A stretch of 43,757 nucleotides of DNA from Chloroflexota bacterium (GCA_013388735.1 JACAES010000135.1:1-43757), one strand, 5' to 3'; counted from the first letter of the stretch, positions 25,918-34,689 are shown. Notes: generated by a model not told the origin, from the sequence alone. A program made the numbers and translations.

Positions 25918-28491
25918 ATGCCCTACTGGATTGAAGGTATGCTCTCCGCGACCCCGGCGCTGGCCTGGGTTTTTTTCGGCCTCGGCCTGCCCTGGGCGCT
26001 GGTCGCCCTACCGCGCGCGGACTGGCGCGACCGTCCGGTCGTCGCGCTGCTGGCGCTGGCCTTTGGCCCCGCGCTGCTGACAGCCTGGATGTTCGTGCTG
26101 GGCAGCCTGCCCGTTCCGTCGCTGCGCCTGGAGTGGATTCTGGCGGGGACGGCGGCGCTGGCGGCGCCTGGATGGGCGCTGCTGTGGCGGAAAAGAACCC
26201 TCATCCCGATACCCTCTGCATCAGGAAAATATGAAAAACACGGCGGCCTGGCCCCGGATGAAAAACTGCTGATAGCGCTGGTGGCTGCCGCGCTGGTGGT
26301 GCGCTGGTTGAGCGCGGCCTACTGGCCGTTCACGGCTTATGACGCGCTGTGGGTATACGGCTATGAAGGGCGGCTGTATACGCTGACCCACACCATCCCG
26401 GCCAGCATCGGTTACTATCCGCAGTTTTTGCCGCTGCAATATACCTATCTGCAGCTGGCGATTGGCGACATCAACGACCACGCCGCCCGCGCCGTGATTC
26501 CGTTTTTGCACCTGGGCAGCATCCTGGCGGCTTATACGCTGGGCAGCCGCCTGTTTACCCGGCGCGTCGGTATTTACACGGCGGCCATCTGGGCGCTGTA
26601 TCCGCATGTGGGGCAATGGTCGCGTTTTGGCGACCTGGAAATCCCCACCACGTTTATGTTCACGGCGGCGGCGGCCTTCTTCCTGATGGCATGGAGGGCG
26701 GCGTTACCGGTTAAAAACTCGGAACTCGGAACTCGGAACTATTCGGTGATCGCCGGGCTGCTGCTGGGCATCGGCATGTGGACGAAACCCACGATGGGCG
26801 CGTTCATCTGGGGTGTGGCGCTGCTGGCGGCGGTTGAGGCCGCGCGGTGGTGGTATGCGCGGCGGTTCGTAGGGACATGTTACGGCGTGTCCGAACGAAT
26901 GCGGGTTGTGTTGTGGGCGGCGGTGGCCTGCATCCCCCTGGGCGCGGCCTGGTATGTGCGCAATCTGCTGCTGGGGCATCCGGTCATCACCATGCCGCCC
27001 GGTTTCTGGCTGACGCTGGCGGCGCGCAGCGGCGCGGAACTGGGCTGGCCGCTGCTGGCGGTCATTCTGCTGGTGGGATATATGATGATGGGCAGCCGTG
27101 TTAAGGCAGGGATACCCCAGCGCGTGTCCCTACCAATCGCATCCCTGCCGGGTCTGGCGCTGGTGCTGGCGGCGGCGCTGCCCTCGATCCTGTCGCCGCG
27201 CCGGATGGAAGCGCCGGAATGGCTGCTGCTGGCGGCAGGCGTCGCGCTGCTGGCCGGGGCGCTCAGGAAGCCGATTCTGTCCCGGTGGCCGGACGAGGCC
27301 GCAAAAATCGGCTGGGCGCTGCTGCTGGCGCTGCCGTATTTTGTGACCTGGTTTTATTCGTACAGCTACCATTACCGGCTGTCGTTCCCCATCGTGCCGC
27401 TGATGATTCTGCCGACGGCGGTGATCGCGGCGGCATGGACGCGCGGGCTGTGGCAGCCAAGAGAGCGCGGGGCGGGAGGGTCTAAGACGGGAGGGTTTAA
27501 AACCCTCCCCTACGGGCCTGTGCGGCGTATTGTTTATCTGGCGCTCGTCTGCGCGCTGGCCGCGCCGGGCGTGGTGAGCGCGCTCTACGACCTCAACGCC
27601 GGTTGGGACTGGCTGTGGACGGATAAACTGCCGGACGATGCCAGCCGTTACGCTTCCGGCAACGAGGCGCTGATGAATATCGTCAACGGCCTGCGCGTCT
27701 TCGAGCAGGAGCAGGGAAGGCCGCCGGTGGTGGCCGCGCCGGGCATCGTGCGGCTGCCGTTTTTTATGCCGCTGGCGGACGTTCGCACCCAGGCCGCGCC
27801 TACCCGGTTAAGTGACCTGGACGGCGTGGACTATTTCATCTACGGCGTGCCGGAAACCGGCGGCGTTTACGATGGCATTCCGCCGCGCCAGAACCAGGCG
27901 CTTTCGGCGCTGGCGCGGGCGGATTATGACCCGACCGATACGATCATGCGGCTGGCCTGGTGGCGTGACGACAGCGTTTTTAATTACACGGTGTACGAAC
28001 TGCACCTGGAAAATCGCTTTGTGCGCCCGAAAAACGGCGTGCCGCCCGCCGAAGGCGACGTGGTTTTCGGCGGGTTTGCGCGGCTGCTGGGGCATAACAT
28101 CGGCGGAGATTATTTCTGGCCGGGGCGCAAGCTGGTGATGAATCTGTTCTGGGAAGTGTTGGCACCGGCGGATGCCGACTACATGGTGTACATCCATCTG
28201 CGCGACGAAAACGGCCAGGTGTGGGACAGTTGGGACGGCCCGGTGACGCGCTCCAACGACGGCAACTATTATTCCACGCTGGTGTGGGAACCGGGCGAGT
28301 TCATCGCCGACAAGCGCGAACTGGTGCTGCGGAACGCCGAGACGCCGGTGGGCGATAAAACCTACCGTATCGTCATCGGCCTGTACGATCTGGCGGACAA
28401 CCGCCGCCTGCCGGTCACGATCAACGGCGAACCGGCAGGCGACGGCTATATGCTGGCGGAAAAAATCTCCATCGTACCCGGCCAGGAATGA
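25918..28491 (+). CDS. Large integral membrane glycosyltransferase (GT-C, GT39-like) with C-terminal beta domain
   Basis: An 857-residue protein. About 12-14 membrane helices occupy residues 10-580, with an acidic residue D142 in the first large loop (WPFTAYDALWVYGYEGR) as probable catalytic base. A soluble extracytoplasmic part follows (about 590-857), the last 180 residues of which look like a beta-sandwich (FGGFARLLGHNIGGDYFWPGRKLVMNLFWEV). Four short stretches inside the membrane part are encoded by repeat DNA, all in frame: KNSELGTRNY, FVGTCYGVSE, KAGIPQRVSL and GGSKTGGFKTLPYG. ATG 25918 is preferred over TTG 25912. It is probably co-transcribed with the preceding glycosyltransferase. 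Donor and acceptor are unknown. Confidence 0.8.
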   Translation: MPYWIEGMLSATPALAWVFFGLGLPWALVALPRADWRDRPVVALLALAFGPALLTAWMFVLGSLPVPSLRLEWILAGTAALAAPGWALLWRKRTLIPIPSASGKYEKHGGLAPDEKLLIALVAAALVVRWLSAAYWPFTAYDALWVYGYEGRLYTLTHTIPASIGYYPQFLPLQYTYLQLAIGDINDHAARAVIPFLHLGSILAAYTLGSRLFTRRVGIYTAAIWALYPHVGQWSRFGDLEIPTTFMFTAAAAFFLMAWRAALPVKNSELGTRNYSVIAGLLLGIGMWTKPTMGAFIWGVALLAAVEAARWWYARRFVGTCYGVSERMRVVLWAAVACIPLGAAWYVRNLLLGHPVITMPPGFWLTLAARSGAELGWPLLAVILLVGYMMMGSRVKAGIPQRVSLPIASLPGLALVLAAALPSILSPRRMEAPEWLLLAAGVALLAGALRKPILSRWPDEAAKIGWALLLALPYFVTWFYSYSYHYRLSFPIVPLMILPTAVIAAAWTRGLWQPRERGAGGSKTGGFKTLPYGPVRRIVYLALVCALAAPGVVSALYDLNAGWDWLWTDKLPDDASRYASGNEALMNIVNGLRVFEQEQGRPPVVAAPGIVRLPFFMPLADVRTQAAPTRLSDLDGVDYFIYGVPETGGVYDGIPPRQNQALSALARADYDPTDTIMRLAWWRDDSVFNYTVYELHLENRFVRPKNGVPPAEGDVVFGGFARLLGHNIGGDYFWPGRKLVMNLFWEVLAPADADYMVYIHLRDENGQVWDSWDGPVTRSNDGNYYSTLVWEPGEFIADKRELVLRNAETPVGDKTYRIVIGLYDLADNRRLPVTINGEPAGDGYMLAEKISIVPGQE
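26718..26738 (+). repeat. Heptamer tandem repeat CTCGGAA x3 inside the glycosyltransferase gene
   Basis: Three exact 7-base units, preceded by a partial unit. Three copies (21 bases) keep the frame; gain or loss of one unit would shift it. They encode part of KNSELGTRNY. Confidence 0.8.
26869..26896. repeat. Degenerate small palindromic repeat inside the coding region
   Basis: The arms GTAGGGACA and TGTCCGAAC form a decayed inverted repeat with a GGACA/TGTCC core. It encodes FVGTCYGVSE in frame between predicted membrane helices. Confidence 0.5.
27105..27133. repeat. Degenerate small palindromic repeat inside the coding region
   Basis: The arms GGGATAC and GTGTCCC (6 of 7 paired) and flanks resemble the copy at 26869-26896 (GTAGGGACAC type, inverted). 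It encodes KAGIPQRVSL in frame. Confidence 0.5.
27489..27513. repeat. Small palindromic repeat GGGAGGGTTT/AAACCCTCCC inside the coding region
   Basis: A near-perfect 21-bp palindrome (27489-27509) with a CTAC tail, preceded by a partial direct copy of its left part at about 27474-27480. It is related to the intergenic repeat at 25862-25893 and encodes GGFKTLPYG in frame. Confidence 0.72.
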
Positions 28492-28494
28492 TAT

Positions 28495-29448
28495 TTAATG
28501 CAGCGCCAGCACCGCCGTCGCCAGCTTTTGCTGGACTTTACGGCTGTTAAAGCGTCTCCACTCGACCGGGAAACCATCGCGCAGCCCGATTTCCTGCGTT
28601 TCCAGGAAGGTCAGATACTCGTTCAGCGCGCTTGTTTCGTCGTTCACCAGCCCTTCCAACCGGGCGCGGGCCACCGTGCTGTCGTTAAGATGCCCCAGGT
28701 GATCCTGAATGGTTTTGATTTCCTCGATCACTTCGCCGGCCTGCGCGCCCAGCACTTCCTGGAACAGCGACAGCACGTAACGCAGCCGCTTAAACTCGAT
28801 GCGGAGCGCGTGCAGGGTTTTCGGCTCGGCATCGGCCAGGATAGTTTCGTAGGCGCGCACGGCGGCCAGCCGCTCCGAAATCAGCAGCGGCAGGACGTGG
28901 CGCACCTGGAAAGGCGTCGCGTCAGCGTCATGCGCCGGTTTTACGTCCGGCACCGGCTGGGTCAAAAATTCGGTGAACGATTTGACGAAACGGCGGTAGG
29001 CTTTTGAGTCCAGGTGTGCGTTCAGTTCCTCGCGGGCGATCAGGCGCCGCCGGTCGAGTTCATCAATAACCGCCTGTAAAGCAGCCTGCCGGTCGGCTTC
29101 CAGCCCGGCCTGGTACTGCCGAAGCTGTTCGATCATCACATCCAGGTCGCGCACATCGCCCAGCACCCAGGCCAGGCGGCGCAGATCGCGGTTGAAGGCG
29201 CGAATATCCTTCGCTTTAAAGTACGGTTTCAGCAGCCGGATGGCGCTCCGCATCCGGCGGGTCGCCACGCGCATGTCGTGTACGTCTTCGATGTTTTCGC
29301 CGGTGCGGCTGCCCCCCTCATGTCTGAGCATCTTCATCAGTTCGGCCAGCAGAATTTTTCGCCCGGCCTCGGCCATCGAATCTTCCGGCTGTACCGGGGC
29401 AGCCGCCGTCGTAAGGCGTTCGATCTGATGGTCGGGATTGTATGCCAT
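28495..29448 (-). CDS. CHAD-domain protein
   Basis: A 317-residue alpha-helical protein. The conserved CHAD signature is near residues 52-80 (EDVHDMRVATRRMRSAIRLLKPYF) and repeats later as LHALRIEFKRLRYVLSLFQEVLG. The domain's conserved histidines and basic surface bind polyphosphate in characterised members, and many such genes sit near polyphosphate enzymes. None is present here, so association with polyphosphate is family knowledge only. The gene converges on the glycosyltransferase gene with 3 bases between stops and no clear terminator. Confidence 0.9.
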   Translation of the reverse strand: MAYNPDHQIERLTTAAAPVQPEDSMAEAGRKILLAELMKMLRHEGGSRTGENIEDVHDMRVATRRMRSAIRLLKPYFKAKDIRAFNRDLRRLAWVLGDVRDLDVMIEQLRQYQAGLEADRQAALQAVIDELDRRRLIAREELNAHLDSKAYRRFVKSFTEFLTQPVPDVKPAHDADATPFQVRHVLPLLISERLAAVRAYETILADAEPKTLHALRIEFKRLRYVLSLFQEVLGAQAGEVIEEIKTIQDHLGHLNDSTVARARLEGLVNDETSALNEYLTFLETQEIGLRDGFPVEWRRFNSRKVQQKLATAVLALH

Positions 29449-29581
29449 CTCATTTTCCCTTTCGAGCAGTCTAAGATACGGGTATTTTAAGATATTTTTA
29501 TAAAAATATTAAGTAAGCGTAGGAGAATCTTAAACTTTGGCCGGTGTGCGCGGCATAATCCGGTATTTAAACAAGCGATGT

Positions 29582-29587
29582 TATAAT
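29582..29587 (+). promoter_or_regulatory. -10 box of the acyl-CoA mutase gene
   Basis: TATAAT at 29582-29587; the -35 region is unclear. The start near 29594 leaves a leader of about 30 bases with a GGAG ribosome site (about 29613-29616) before ATG 29625. Confidence 0.5.
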
Positions 29588-29624
29588 CGAAACGAGTAAA
29601 CGAGATGTAATCGGAGAAAAGCGA

Positions 29625-31307
29625 ATGACTTTTGACGCGAAGATGCTGGAAGATTTGCAGGCGGCGCTCGAACGCTGGAAGGCGGCCAACCTCAAAACCA
29701 CGCTTGACCGGAAACCGGAACGCCGGGAACGTTTCGTTACGCAGTCCGGCGTGCCGGTGGAGCGGCTGTACACCCCGCTGGACGTGGCCGACCAGGACTA
29801 CCTGGGCGACGTGGGGCTGCCGGGCGAGTACCCGTTTACGCGCGGTATTCACGCCACCGGCTACCGGGGCCGGCTGTGGACGATGCGTATGTTCGCCGGC
29901 TTTGGCACGGCGGAGGAAACCAACCGCCGCTACAAATACCTGCTGGAACAGGGCAATATGGGACTGTCGGTGGCCTTCGATCTGGCGACGCTGATGGGCT
30001 ACGACACCGACGCGCCGGAAGCGTTGGGCGAGTTTGGCAAGTGTGGCGTAGCGGTCAGCTCGCTTAAGGATATGGAAATCCTGTTTGACGGCATCCCCCT
30101 GGGTGAAGTCTCCACCAGCATGACGATCAACAGCCCCGCGCCGATCATCTGGGCGTTTTACATTGCGGCGGCGGAAAAACAGGGCGTGCCGATGCACAAA
30201 CTGCGCGGCACGCTGCAAAACGACATCCTCAAAGAGTACATCGCGCAGAAAGAATTTATCTTCCCACCGGAGCCTTCGATGCGGCTGGTGACGGATACCA
30301 TCGAATTTGGCGCTCAGCATCTGCCGGAATGGAATACCATCAGCATCAGCGGCTATCATATCCGCGAGGCGGGCAGCACCGCCGTGCAGGAGTTAGCCTT
30401 CACGCTGGCCGATGGGCTGGAGTACGTGCGCTGGGCGCTGGATCGCGGGCTGGACATTGACGACTTCGCGCCGCGTTTAAGTTTCTTTTTTAACGTGCAT
30501 AATGACTTCTTCGAGGAAATCGCCAAGATGCGGGCAGCGCGGCGCATCTGGGCGCGGGAGATGCGCGAGACGTTCGGCGCGAAAAATCCGCGCTCGTGGC
30601 TGATGCGCTTCCATACGCAGACGGCGGGCGTCAGCCTGACGGCGCAGCAGCCGGAGATCAACCTCATCCGCGTCGCTCTGCAAGCTCTGGCCGCCGTGTT
30701 GGGCGGGGCGCAGTCGCTGCATACCAACAGCATGGACGAGGCGCTGGCGCTGCCGAGCGAACAGGCCGTGACGCTGGCGCTGCGGACACAGCAGATCATC
30801 GCGGAAGAAAGCGGCGTGGTGAACACGGTTGATCCGCTGGGCGGCAGCTACTTCGTCGAGGCGCTCACCAACCAGACCGAAGCCGCCGTCTACGATTACT
30901 TCCGCCGTATTAACGATTTTGGCGGCGTGATTCCGGCTATCAAAGCCGGTTTTTTGCAGCAGGAAATCGCCGACGCCAGCTATCGCCACCAGCGCGAGGT
31001 GGACAGCCGCGACCGGACGATTGTCGGCGTCAACCGCTATGTCAGCGAGGAAGCGCCGGGAATCCCGATTTTACAGATGGATCCGAATGGTTATGAGCGG
31101 CAGGTGGCGCGGCTGCAAAAGCTGCGTCTGGAACGCGACAGCGAAGCGGCTGCACGCGCGCTCAACGCCCTGCGCGATGCCTGCCAGGGTTCGGCCAACA
31201 CCATGCCCTGCCTGCTGGACTGCGCCCGCGCCTACTGCACGCTGGGCGAAATCGTCGGCGTGATGCGGGAGGTATTCGGCGTGTATCACGAACCGGCGCT
31301 GGTTTAA
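29625..31307 (+). CDS. B12-dependent acyl-CoA mutase large subunit, isobutyryl-CoA-mutase-like
   Basis: A 560-residue TIM-barrel subunit of the methylmalonyl-CoA mutase family, which rearranges carbon skeletons of acyl-CoA via adenosylcobalamin. Motifs include [67 protein letters not shown] and [19 protein letters not shown]. There is no B12-binding domain, so a separate small subunit must exist elsewhere. The two substrate-contact residues that are Tyr and Arg in methylmalonyl-CoA mutase (Tyr89 and Arg207 in the Propionibacterium enzyme) are F90 and Q208 here. That pair is known from isobutyryl-CoA mutase. It is therefore better described as an isobutyryl/butyryl-CoA-type mutase than as mcmA. 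Confidence 0.88.
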   Translation: MTFDAKMLEDLQAALERWKAANLKTTLDRKPERRERFVTQSGVPVERLYTPLDVADQDYLGDVGLPGEYPFTRGIHATGYRGRLWTMRMFAGFGTAEETNRRYKYLLEQGNMGLSVAFDLATLMGYDTDAPEALGEFGKCGVAVSSLKDMEILFDGIPLGEVSTSMTINSPAPIIWAFYIAAAEKQGVPMHKLRGTLQNDILKEYIAQKEFIFPPEPSMRLVTDTIEFGAQHLPEWNTISISGYHIREAGSTAVQELAFTLADGLEYVRWALDRGLDIDDFAPRLSFFFNVHNDFFEEIAKMRAARRIWAREMRETFGAKNPRSWLMRFHTQTAGVSLTAQQPEINLIRVALQALAAVLGGAQSLHTNSMDEALALPSEQAVTLALRTQQIIAEESGVVNTVDPLGGSYFVEALTNQTEAAVYDYFRRINDFGGVIPAIKAGFLQQEIADASYRHQREVDSRDRTIVGVNRYVSEEAPGIPILQMDPNGYERQVARLQKLRLERDSEAAARALNALRDACQGSANTMPCLLDCARAYCTLGEIVGVMREVFGVYHEPALV

Positions 31308-31616
31308 AGTTCCGGGTTCCAATCAGGTCAGTGCCGAGTTGGAGCGCGGCGGATGGCTGCGCCGCCGGTTATTGAGTGCTATCTTAGGTATCAGGGAAAT
31401 GCTGTAGACAGAAGGTAGTTAGCCTGTGTGAGTGAGTCGCCAATTCTATTTGAGGTGATGACGCCGCTTGGTTTTCGGGTACACTGTTATCAGTCCTGCT
31501 GGCAGGATAAGATTCTCGTGGCGTATCAATTGAAGTGGAAACCGCGCCGTTGTTCATCGAACAACTGCTGGCGACGCACAATAAATAACGGCTCTAGCCA
31601 ACAGGGGGCAGCATAC
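31308..31616 (+). other. Intergenic region with hairpin and gene remnant
   Basis: This 309-base stretch has no intact gene. CGGCGG (31347-31352) pairs with CCGCCG (31362-31367) as a possible weak terminator for the mutase gene, without a T-run. A short remnant is described separately at 31428-31520. AGGGGGCAG (31602-31610) is the ribosome site of the next gene. Confidence 0.4.
31428..31520 (+). pseudogene. Remnant of a small conserved protein (SPILFEVMTPLGFRV)
   Basis: From GTG 31428 the frame reads SPILFEVMTPLGFRVHCYQSCWQDKIL, which resembles the first 25 residues of a widespread protein of about 100 residues (FEV-TPLGF-V-----YW) often labelled a DUF4258-like or toxin-like protein. The similarity then stops. 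The frame runs on into the next gene without further resemblance. The family assignment is from memory of the motif and is tentative. Confidence 0.35.
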
Positions 31617-31910
31617 ATGGAACAATGGGAATATCTGACCACCATCATCCGGGCCGACGCCGGGAACAAGGACGTTCAGGAGCAGATCAAACGGCGCTGG
31701 CCGAATCTCAAGCGCGTGCCGCGTTACGCGCCGGAGGCCATGACGCGCCAGCTTGATGACCTGGGCGCGCAGGGCTGGGAGCTGGTCAGCATGGAGCCGG
31801 TGCGCCGGGTGGGGCGCAAGGGCGACATCCTGTTCGGCGATCCGGGCTGGAGCAACGCCTATTTCTGCGTCCTCAAGCGGCGCAAACAGTTAACCGGCCC
31901 GCAGGGTTAA
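31617..31910 (+). CDS. Small DUF4177-like protein
   Basis: A 97-residue cytoplasmic protein. It shows the DUF4177-type pattern of WEYLTTII at the N-terminus, LDDLGAQGWELVSMEPV in the middle and a final YFCVLKR strand. The function is unknown; such proteins are often small partners of other genes. ATG 31617 follows the site AGGGGGCAG. It is the first of four closely packed plus-strand genes, with the SDR gene starting 4 bases after its stop. Confidence 0.8.
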   Translation: MEQWEYLTTIIRADAGNKDVQEQIKRRWPNLKRVPRYAPEAMTRQLDDLGAQGWELVSMEPVRRVGRKGDILFGDPGWSNAYFCVLKRRKQLTGPQG

Positions 31911-31914
31911 ACAA

Positions 31915-32691
31915 ATGTCTCCGGTCGCCCTCATCACCGGCGCATCCAGCGGAATCGGTTACGCGGCGGCGCTGGCTTTTGCGCGGCAGGGTACGCACGT
32001 TACTGCCGTCGCCCGCCGCGCTCAACGGCTGGCGGAACTGGAACAGGCGGCTGCCGCCTTGCCCGCGCCGCATGGCAGCATCCTGCCGGTCACTGCCGAC
32101 GTGCGCGTTGCCGCCGCCATGCAGCAAGCGGTGCGGCAGACGGTGGCGCATTTCGGGCGGCTGGACGTGCTGGTGGCGAACGCCGGACTCGGCCATCGCG
32201 GCAGCGTTGTGGAAGCCGATTGGGACGACCTGGAAACGCTGCTGCAAACCAACATCAACGGCGTGCTGCACGCCGTCCGGGCGGCAGTCCCGGCCATGCG
32301 GCAGACCGGCGGCGGGCATATCATCATCATTTCGTCGGTTTCCCACAACCTGGTTTCGCCCTACGCGGCGGTTTATGCCGCCAGCAAAGCCTTTGTGTCC
32401 AGCCTGGCGCGGTCGCTGCGGCTGGAACTGGAAGCCGATAACATCGGCGTGAGCGAACTGCTGGTCGGGCGGACGGCGACGGAGTTCAACGAAAAGCGCC
32501 TGGGGGAAGGCAAACGCACCGGTCAGGGCGTGCCGACCATGAGCGCCGACCGGGTGGCGGCGGCCATCCTGCGCGCGGTTGGTACGAATCAAAAAACGGT
32601 CACGCTGCGCTTTTTTGACCGACTGGTGATCTGGGGTAATATCCTCGCGCCGCAGGTTATGGGGCAACTGGCAAAACGGCAGTACCGGTGA
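31915..32691 (+). CDS. Short-chain dehydrogenase/reductase
   Basis: A 258-residue classical SDR. The cofactor motif is TGASSGIG near residues 8-15. NAG appears in VLVANAGLGHRG, and the catalytic residues are S140 or S141 with Y154 and K158 (YAASK). A basic residue pair (ARRAQR) after beta-2 favours NADP(H). The substrate is unknown; the gene lies 7 bases before an aldose-epimerase-like gene, so a sugar or polyol substrate is possible but not shown. Confidence 0.88.
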   Translation: MSPVALITGASSGIGYAAALAFARQGTHVTAVARRAQRLAELEQAAAALPAPHGSILPVTADVRVAAAMQQAVRQTVAHFGRLDVLVANAGLGHRGSVVEADWDDLETLLQTNINGVLHAVRAAVPAMRQTGGGHIIIISSVSHNLVSPYAAVYAASKAFVSSLARSLRLELEADNIGVSELLVGRTATEFNEKRLGEGKRTGQGVPTMSADRVAAAILRAVGTNQKTVTLRFFDRLVIWGNILAPQVMGQLAKRQYR

Positions 32692-32697
32692 GGCGCA

Positions 32698-33615
32698 ATG
32701 GCAAATCAACTCCACAGCATCGAAAATGAATTCTGGCAGGTGGGTATTCTGCCGCAGACCGGCGCGTCTATCGCCTTTGCGCGGGCGCGGCGCGGTAGTG
32801 GTTGGGTGGACATCCTGCGCCCGACGCCGGAAGAAGATTACGGGAAGTCCAGCCGGTGCAGCAGTTTCATCATGCTGCCCTGGTGCAACCGCATTAAAGA
32901 CGCTCTACTGCGCTTCGGCGGCGAGACTTACCCACTTCGGCCCTCGCCGGACGACGGCACCGCCCGGCATGGCGACGTGCGCGACCGCGCCTGGCGGGTT
33001 GAAGTTTTGGGCGGCGACCGCATTCATCTCAGCCTGAATTCGCTGGATTACCCCGACATGAACTTCCCGTTCCGGTTTTCGGCGCGGGTGGTGTACTGGC
33101 TGGAACGCCGCGATCTGGTTTTCTGGCTGACACTCAAAAACGAAGATCAGCGCCCGATGCCGGGCGGTTTCGGCCACCATCCCTATTTCGTGCGCCCGTC
33201 CGGCCAGGATACGCCGCTGGTGCAGATTCCCTGCAACCGGCAGTTTAATCTGACGAACTTCCTGGCGACCGGCGCGCCGTCGCCGGTTCAGCCGGATCTG
33301 GATTTCCGCCTGCCCAGGCCGCTGGATGAGCGCGAATTGAATGATCTGCTGACCGCCTGCCCGGACGGCGAGCCGGTCAAAATCACCTATCCTGAGTGGA
33401 ACATTCAGGTGACGATGTACAGCGATCCCATCTTCCAGCACGTGCTGCTTTATACCCCGCATGGAAAACCGTATTTCGCGGTCGAGCCGATGAGCAACGC
33501 CAGCGACGGCTTTAATCTGTACGCCGACGGCATTTCCGGTTCCGGCGTGTTTGTGCTGCTGCCGGGCGAAGAAAAGACCGGGACGGTGCGCCTGCGCCTG
33601 CGTATCCCGGAGTGA
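32698..33615 (+). CDS. Aldose 1-epimerase-like protein
   Basis: A 305-residue galactose-mutarotase-superfamily protein. It has the substrate-pocket segments WCNRIKDALLRFGGETYPL and TARHGDVRDRAW, GFGHHPYFVRP (histidine acid) and YFAVEPMSNASDGFNLY (glutamate base). Members interconvert alpha and beta anomers of hexoses or act on hexose-6-phosphates. Together with the preceding SDR it suggests sugar metabolism, but the specific sugar cannot be read. Its stop overlaps the next gene region. Confidence 0.85.
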   Translation: MANQLHSIENEFWQVGILPQTGASIAFARARRGSGWVDILRPTPEEDYGKSSRCSSFIMLPWCNRIKDALLRFGGETYPLRPSPDDGTARHGDVRDRAWRVEVLGGDRIHLSLNSLDYPDMNFPFRFSARVVYWLERRDLVFWLTLKNEDQRPMPGGFGHHPYFVRPSGQDTPLVQIPCNRQFNLTNFLATGAPSPVQPDLDFRLPRPLDERELNDLLTACPDGEPVKITYPEWNIQVTMYSDPIFQHVLLYTPHGKPYFAVEPMSNASDGFNLYADGISGSGVFVLLPGEEKTGTVRLRLRIPE

Positions 33616-33617
33616 CC

Positions 33618-34625
33618 ATGCCCGTATCGCTTCAGCCGCTTTCCATCGGCGGTATTTCGGTCAACCCGCCGCTGACACTCGCGCCGATGGCCGGCCATAC
33701 CAACCACGCCTTCCGCACCCTGTGCCGCGACCTGGGCGGCTGCGGGCTGGTGTGCAGCGAACTCATCAGCGGCGAAATCCTCACAAACAGCGGCGTCAAA
33801 CACAGCCAGCATTTGCTGGACTGGACGCCGGACGAGCGCCCGTTCGCGGTGCAGTTGTTTGGCAGTGACCCGGCGGCGATGGCGCTGGCGGCGCGCATCG
33901 TGGCCGACAACGGCGCGCCCATCGTGGACATCAACATGGGCTGCTGGGTGCCAAAAGTGGCGAAAAAAGGCGGCGGCGCGGCGCTGTTGAAGGACGTGTG
34001 TACGGCGGCGCGGGTGGTCGAGGCGGTGGCGCGGGCGGTGGATGTGCCGGTGACGGTCAAAGTGCGCAGCGGGTGGACGCCCGGCGAGCCGACCGCCATC
34101 CCGTTTGCCCGCGCGGCGGAACAGGCCGGCGCGCAGGCGATTGCCGTCCATGCGCGTTTCGCCCGGCAGGGTTTTCAGGGCGAGGCGGACTGGGACATCA
34201 TCCGGCAGATCAAGGCGCTGGTGAATATCCCGGTGATCGGTAACGGCGATGTGACGAGCGCCCGCGATGCCGCCCGGCTGCTGGCGCTGACCGGCTGCGA
34301 CGGCGTGATGATCGGGCGGGCGGCGCTGGGGCAGCCCTGGATTTTCCACCAGATCGAACACGAACTGCGCACCGGCGAAATGCTGCCCGCGCCAACACGG
34401 GCGGAACGCGCGGCCATCGCCCTGGAACACGCCCGCCGCACGCTGATGAACGCCGGCAGCCATGAAACGGTCGTGGTGCGGGAACTGCGCGGCCAGCTTT
34501 CAAAATATCAATTGGATGAGCCGGGGTCGGCACTCGTCCGCAGCCAGCTCGTTCGGGTAGAAACCGGGGACGACATCGAGCGGATTTTGCTGCCGCTGGC
34601 CGAGACCGCAATTGAGGCGTTTTAA
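33618..34625 (+). CDS. tRNA-dihydrouridine synthase
   Basis: A 335-residue FMN enzyme of the Dus family, which reduces uridines in tRNA D-loops. Landmarks are LAPMAGHTNHAFRTLCRDLGG, the catalytic cysteine C109 in INMGCWVPK, VTVKVRSGW, ARFARQGFQGEADWDII, PVIGNGDVTS and GCDGVMIGRAALGQPWIF. The overall pattern is DusB-like. Residue 110 is Trp where most Dus proteins have Pro (NMGCP). ATG 33618 is favoured, with GGAG at 33608-33611 as ribosome site; GTG 33612 overlaps the upstream stop and lies too close to the site. Confidence 0.9.
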   Translation: MPVSLQPLSIGGISVNPPLTLAPMAGHTNHAFRTLCRDLGGCGLVCSELISGEILTNSGVKHSQHLLDWTPDERPFAVQLFGSDPAAMALAARIVADNGAPIVDINMGCWVPKVAKKGGGAALLKDVCTAARVVEAVARAVDVPVTVKVRSGWTPGEPTAIPFARAAEQAGAQAIAVHARFARQGFQGEADWDIIRQIKALVNIPVIGNGDVTSARDAARLLALTGCDGVMIGRAALGQPWIFHQIEHELRTGEMLPAPTRAERAAIALEHARRTLMNAGSHETVVVRELRGQLSKYQLDEPGSALVRSQLVRVETGDDIERILLPLAETAIEAF

Positions 34626-34689
34626 ATCGTGCCTGTGAATGCTGATTGCTTGTCTCTGAATTCGGCGAGGCGAAAAACCACGCTCGCTG

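Noticed and set aside
26713-26743. CRISPR-like spaced repeat
   Set aside because: Only three adjoining 7-base units with no spacers; a simple tandem repeat in a coding region.
29625-31307. Annotation as methylmalonyl-CoA mutase (mcmA)
   Set aside because: The Phe90/Gln208 pair is that of isobutyryl-CoA mutase; the general family call is kept without the symbol.
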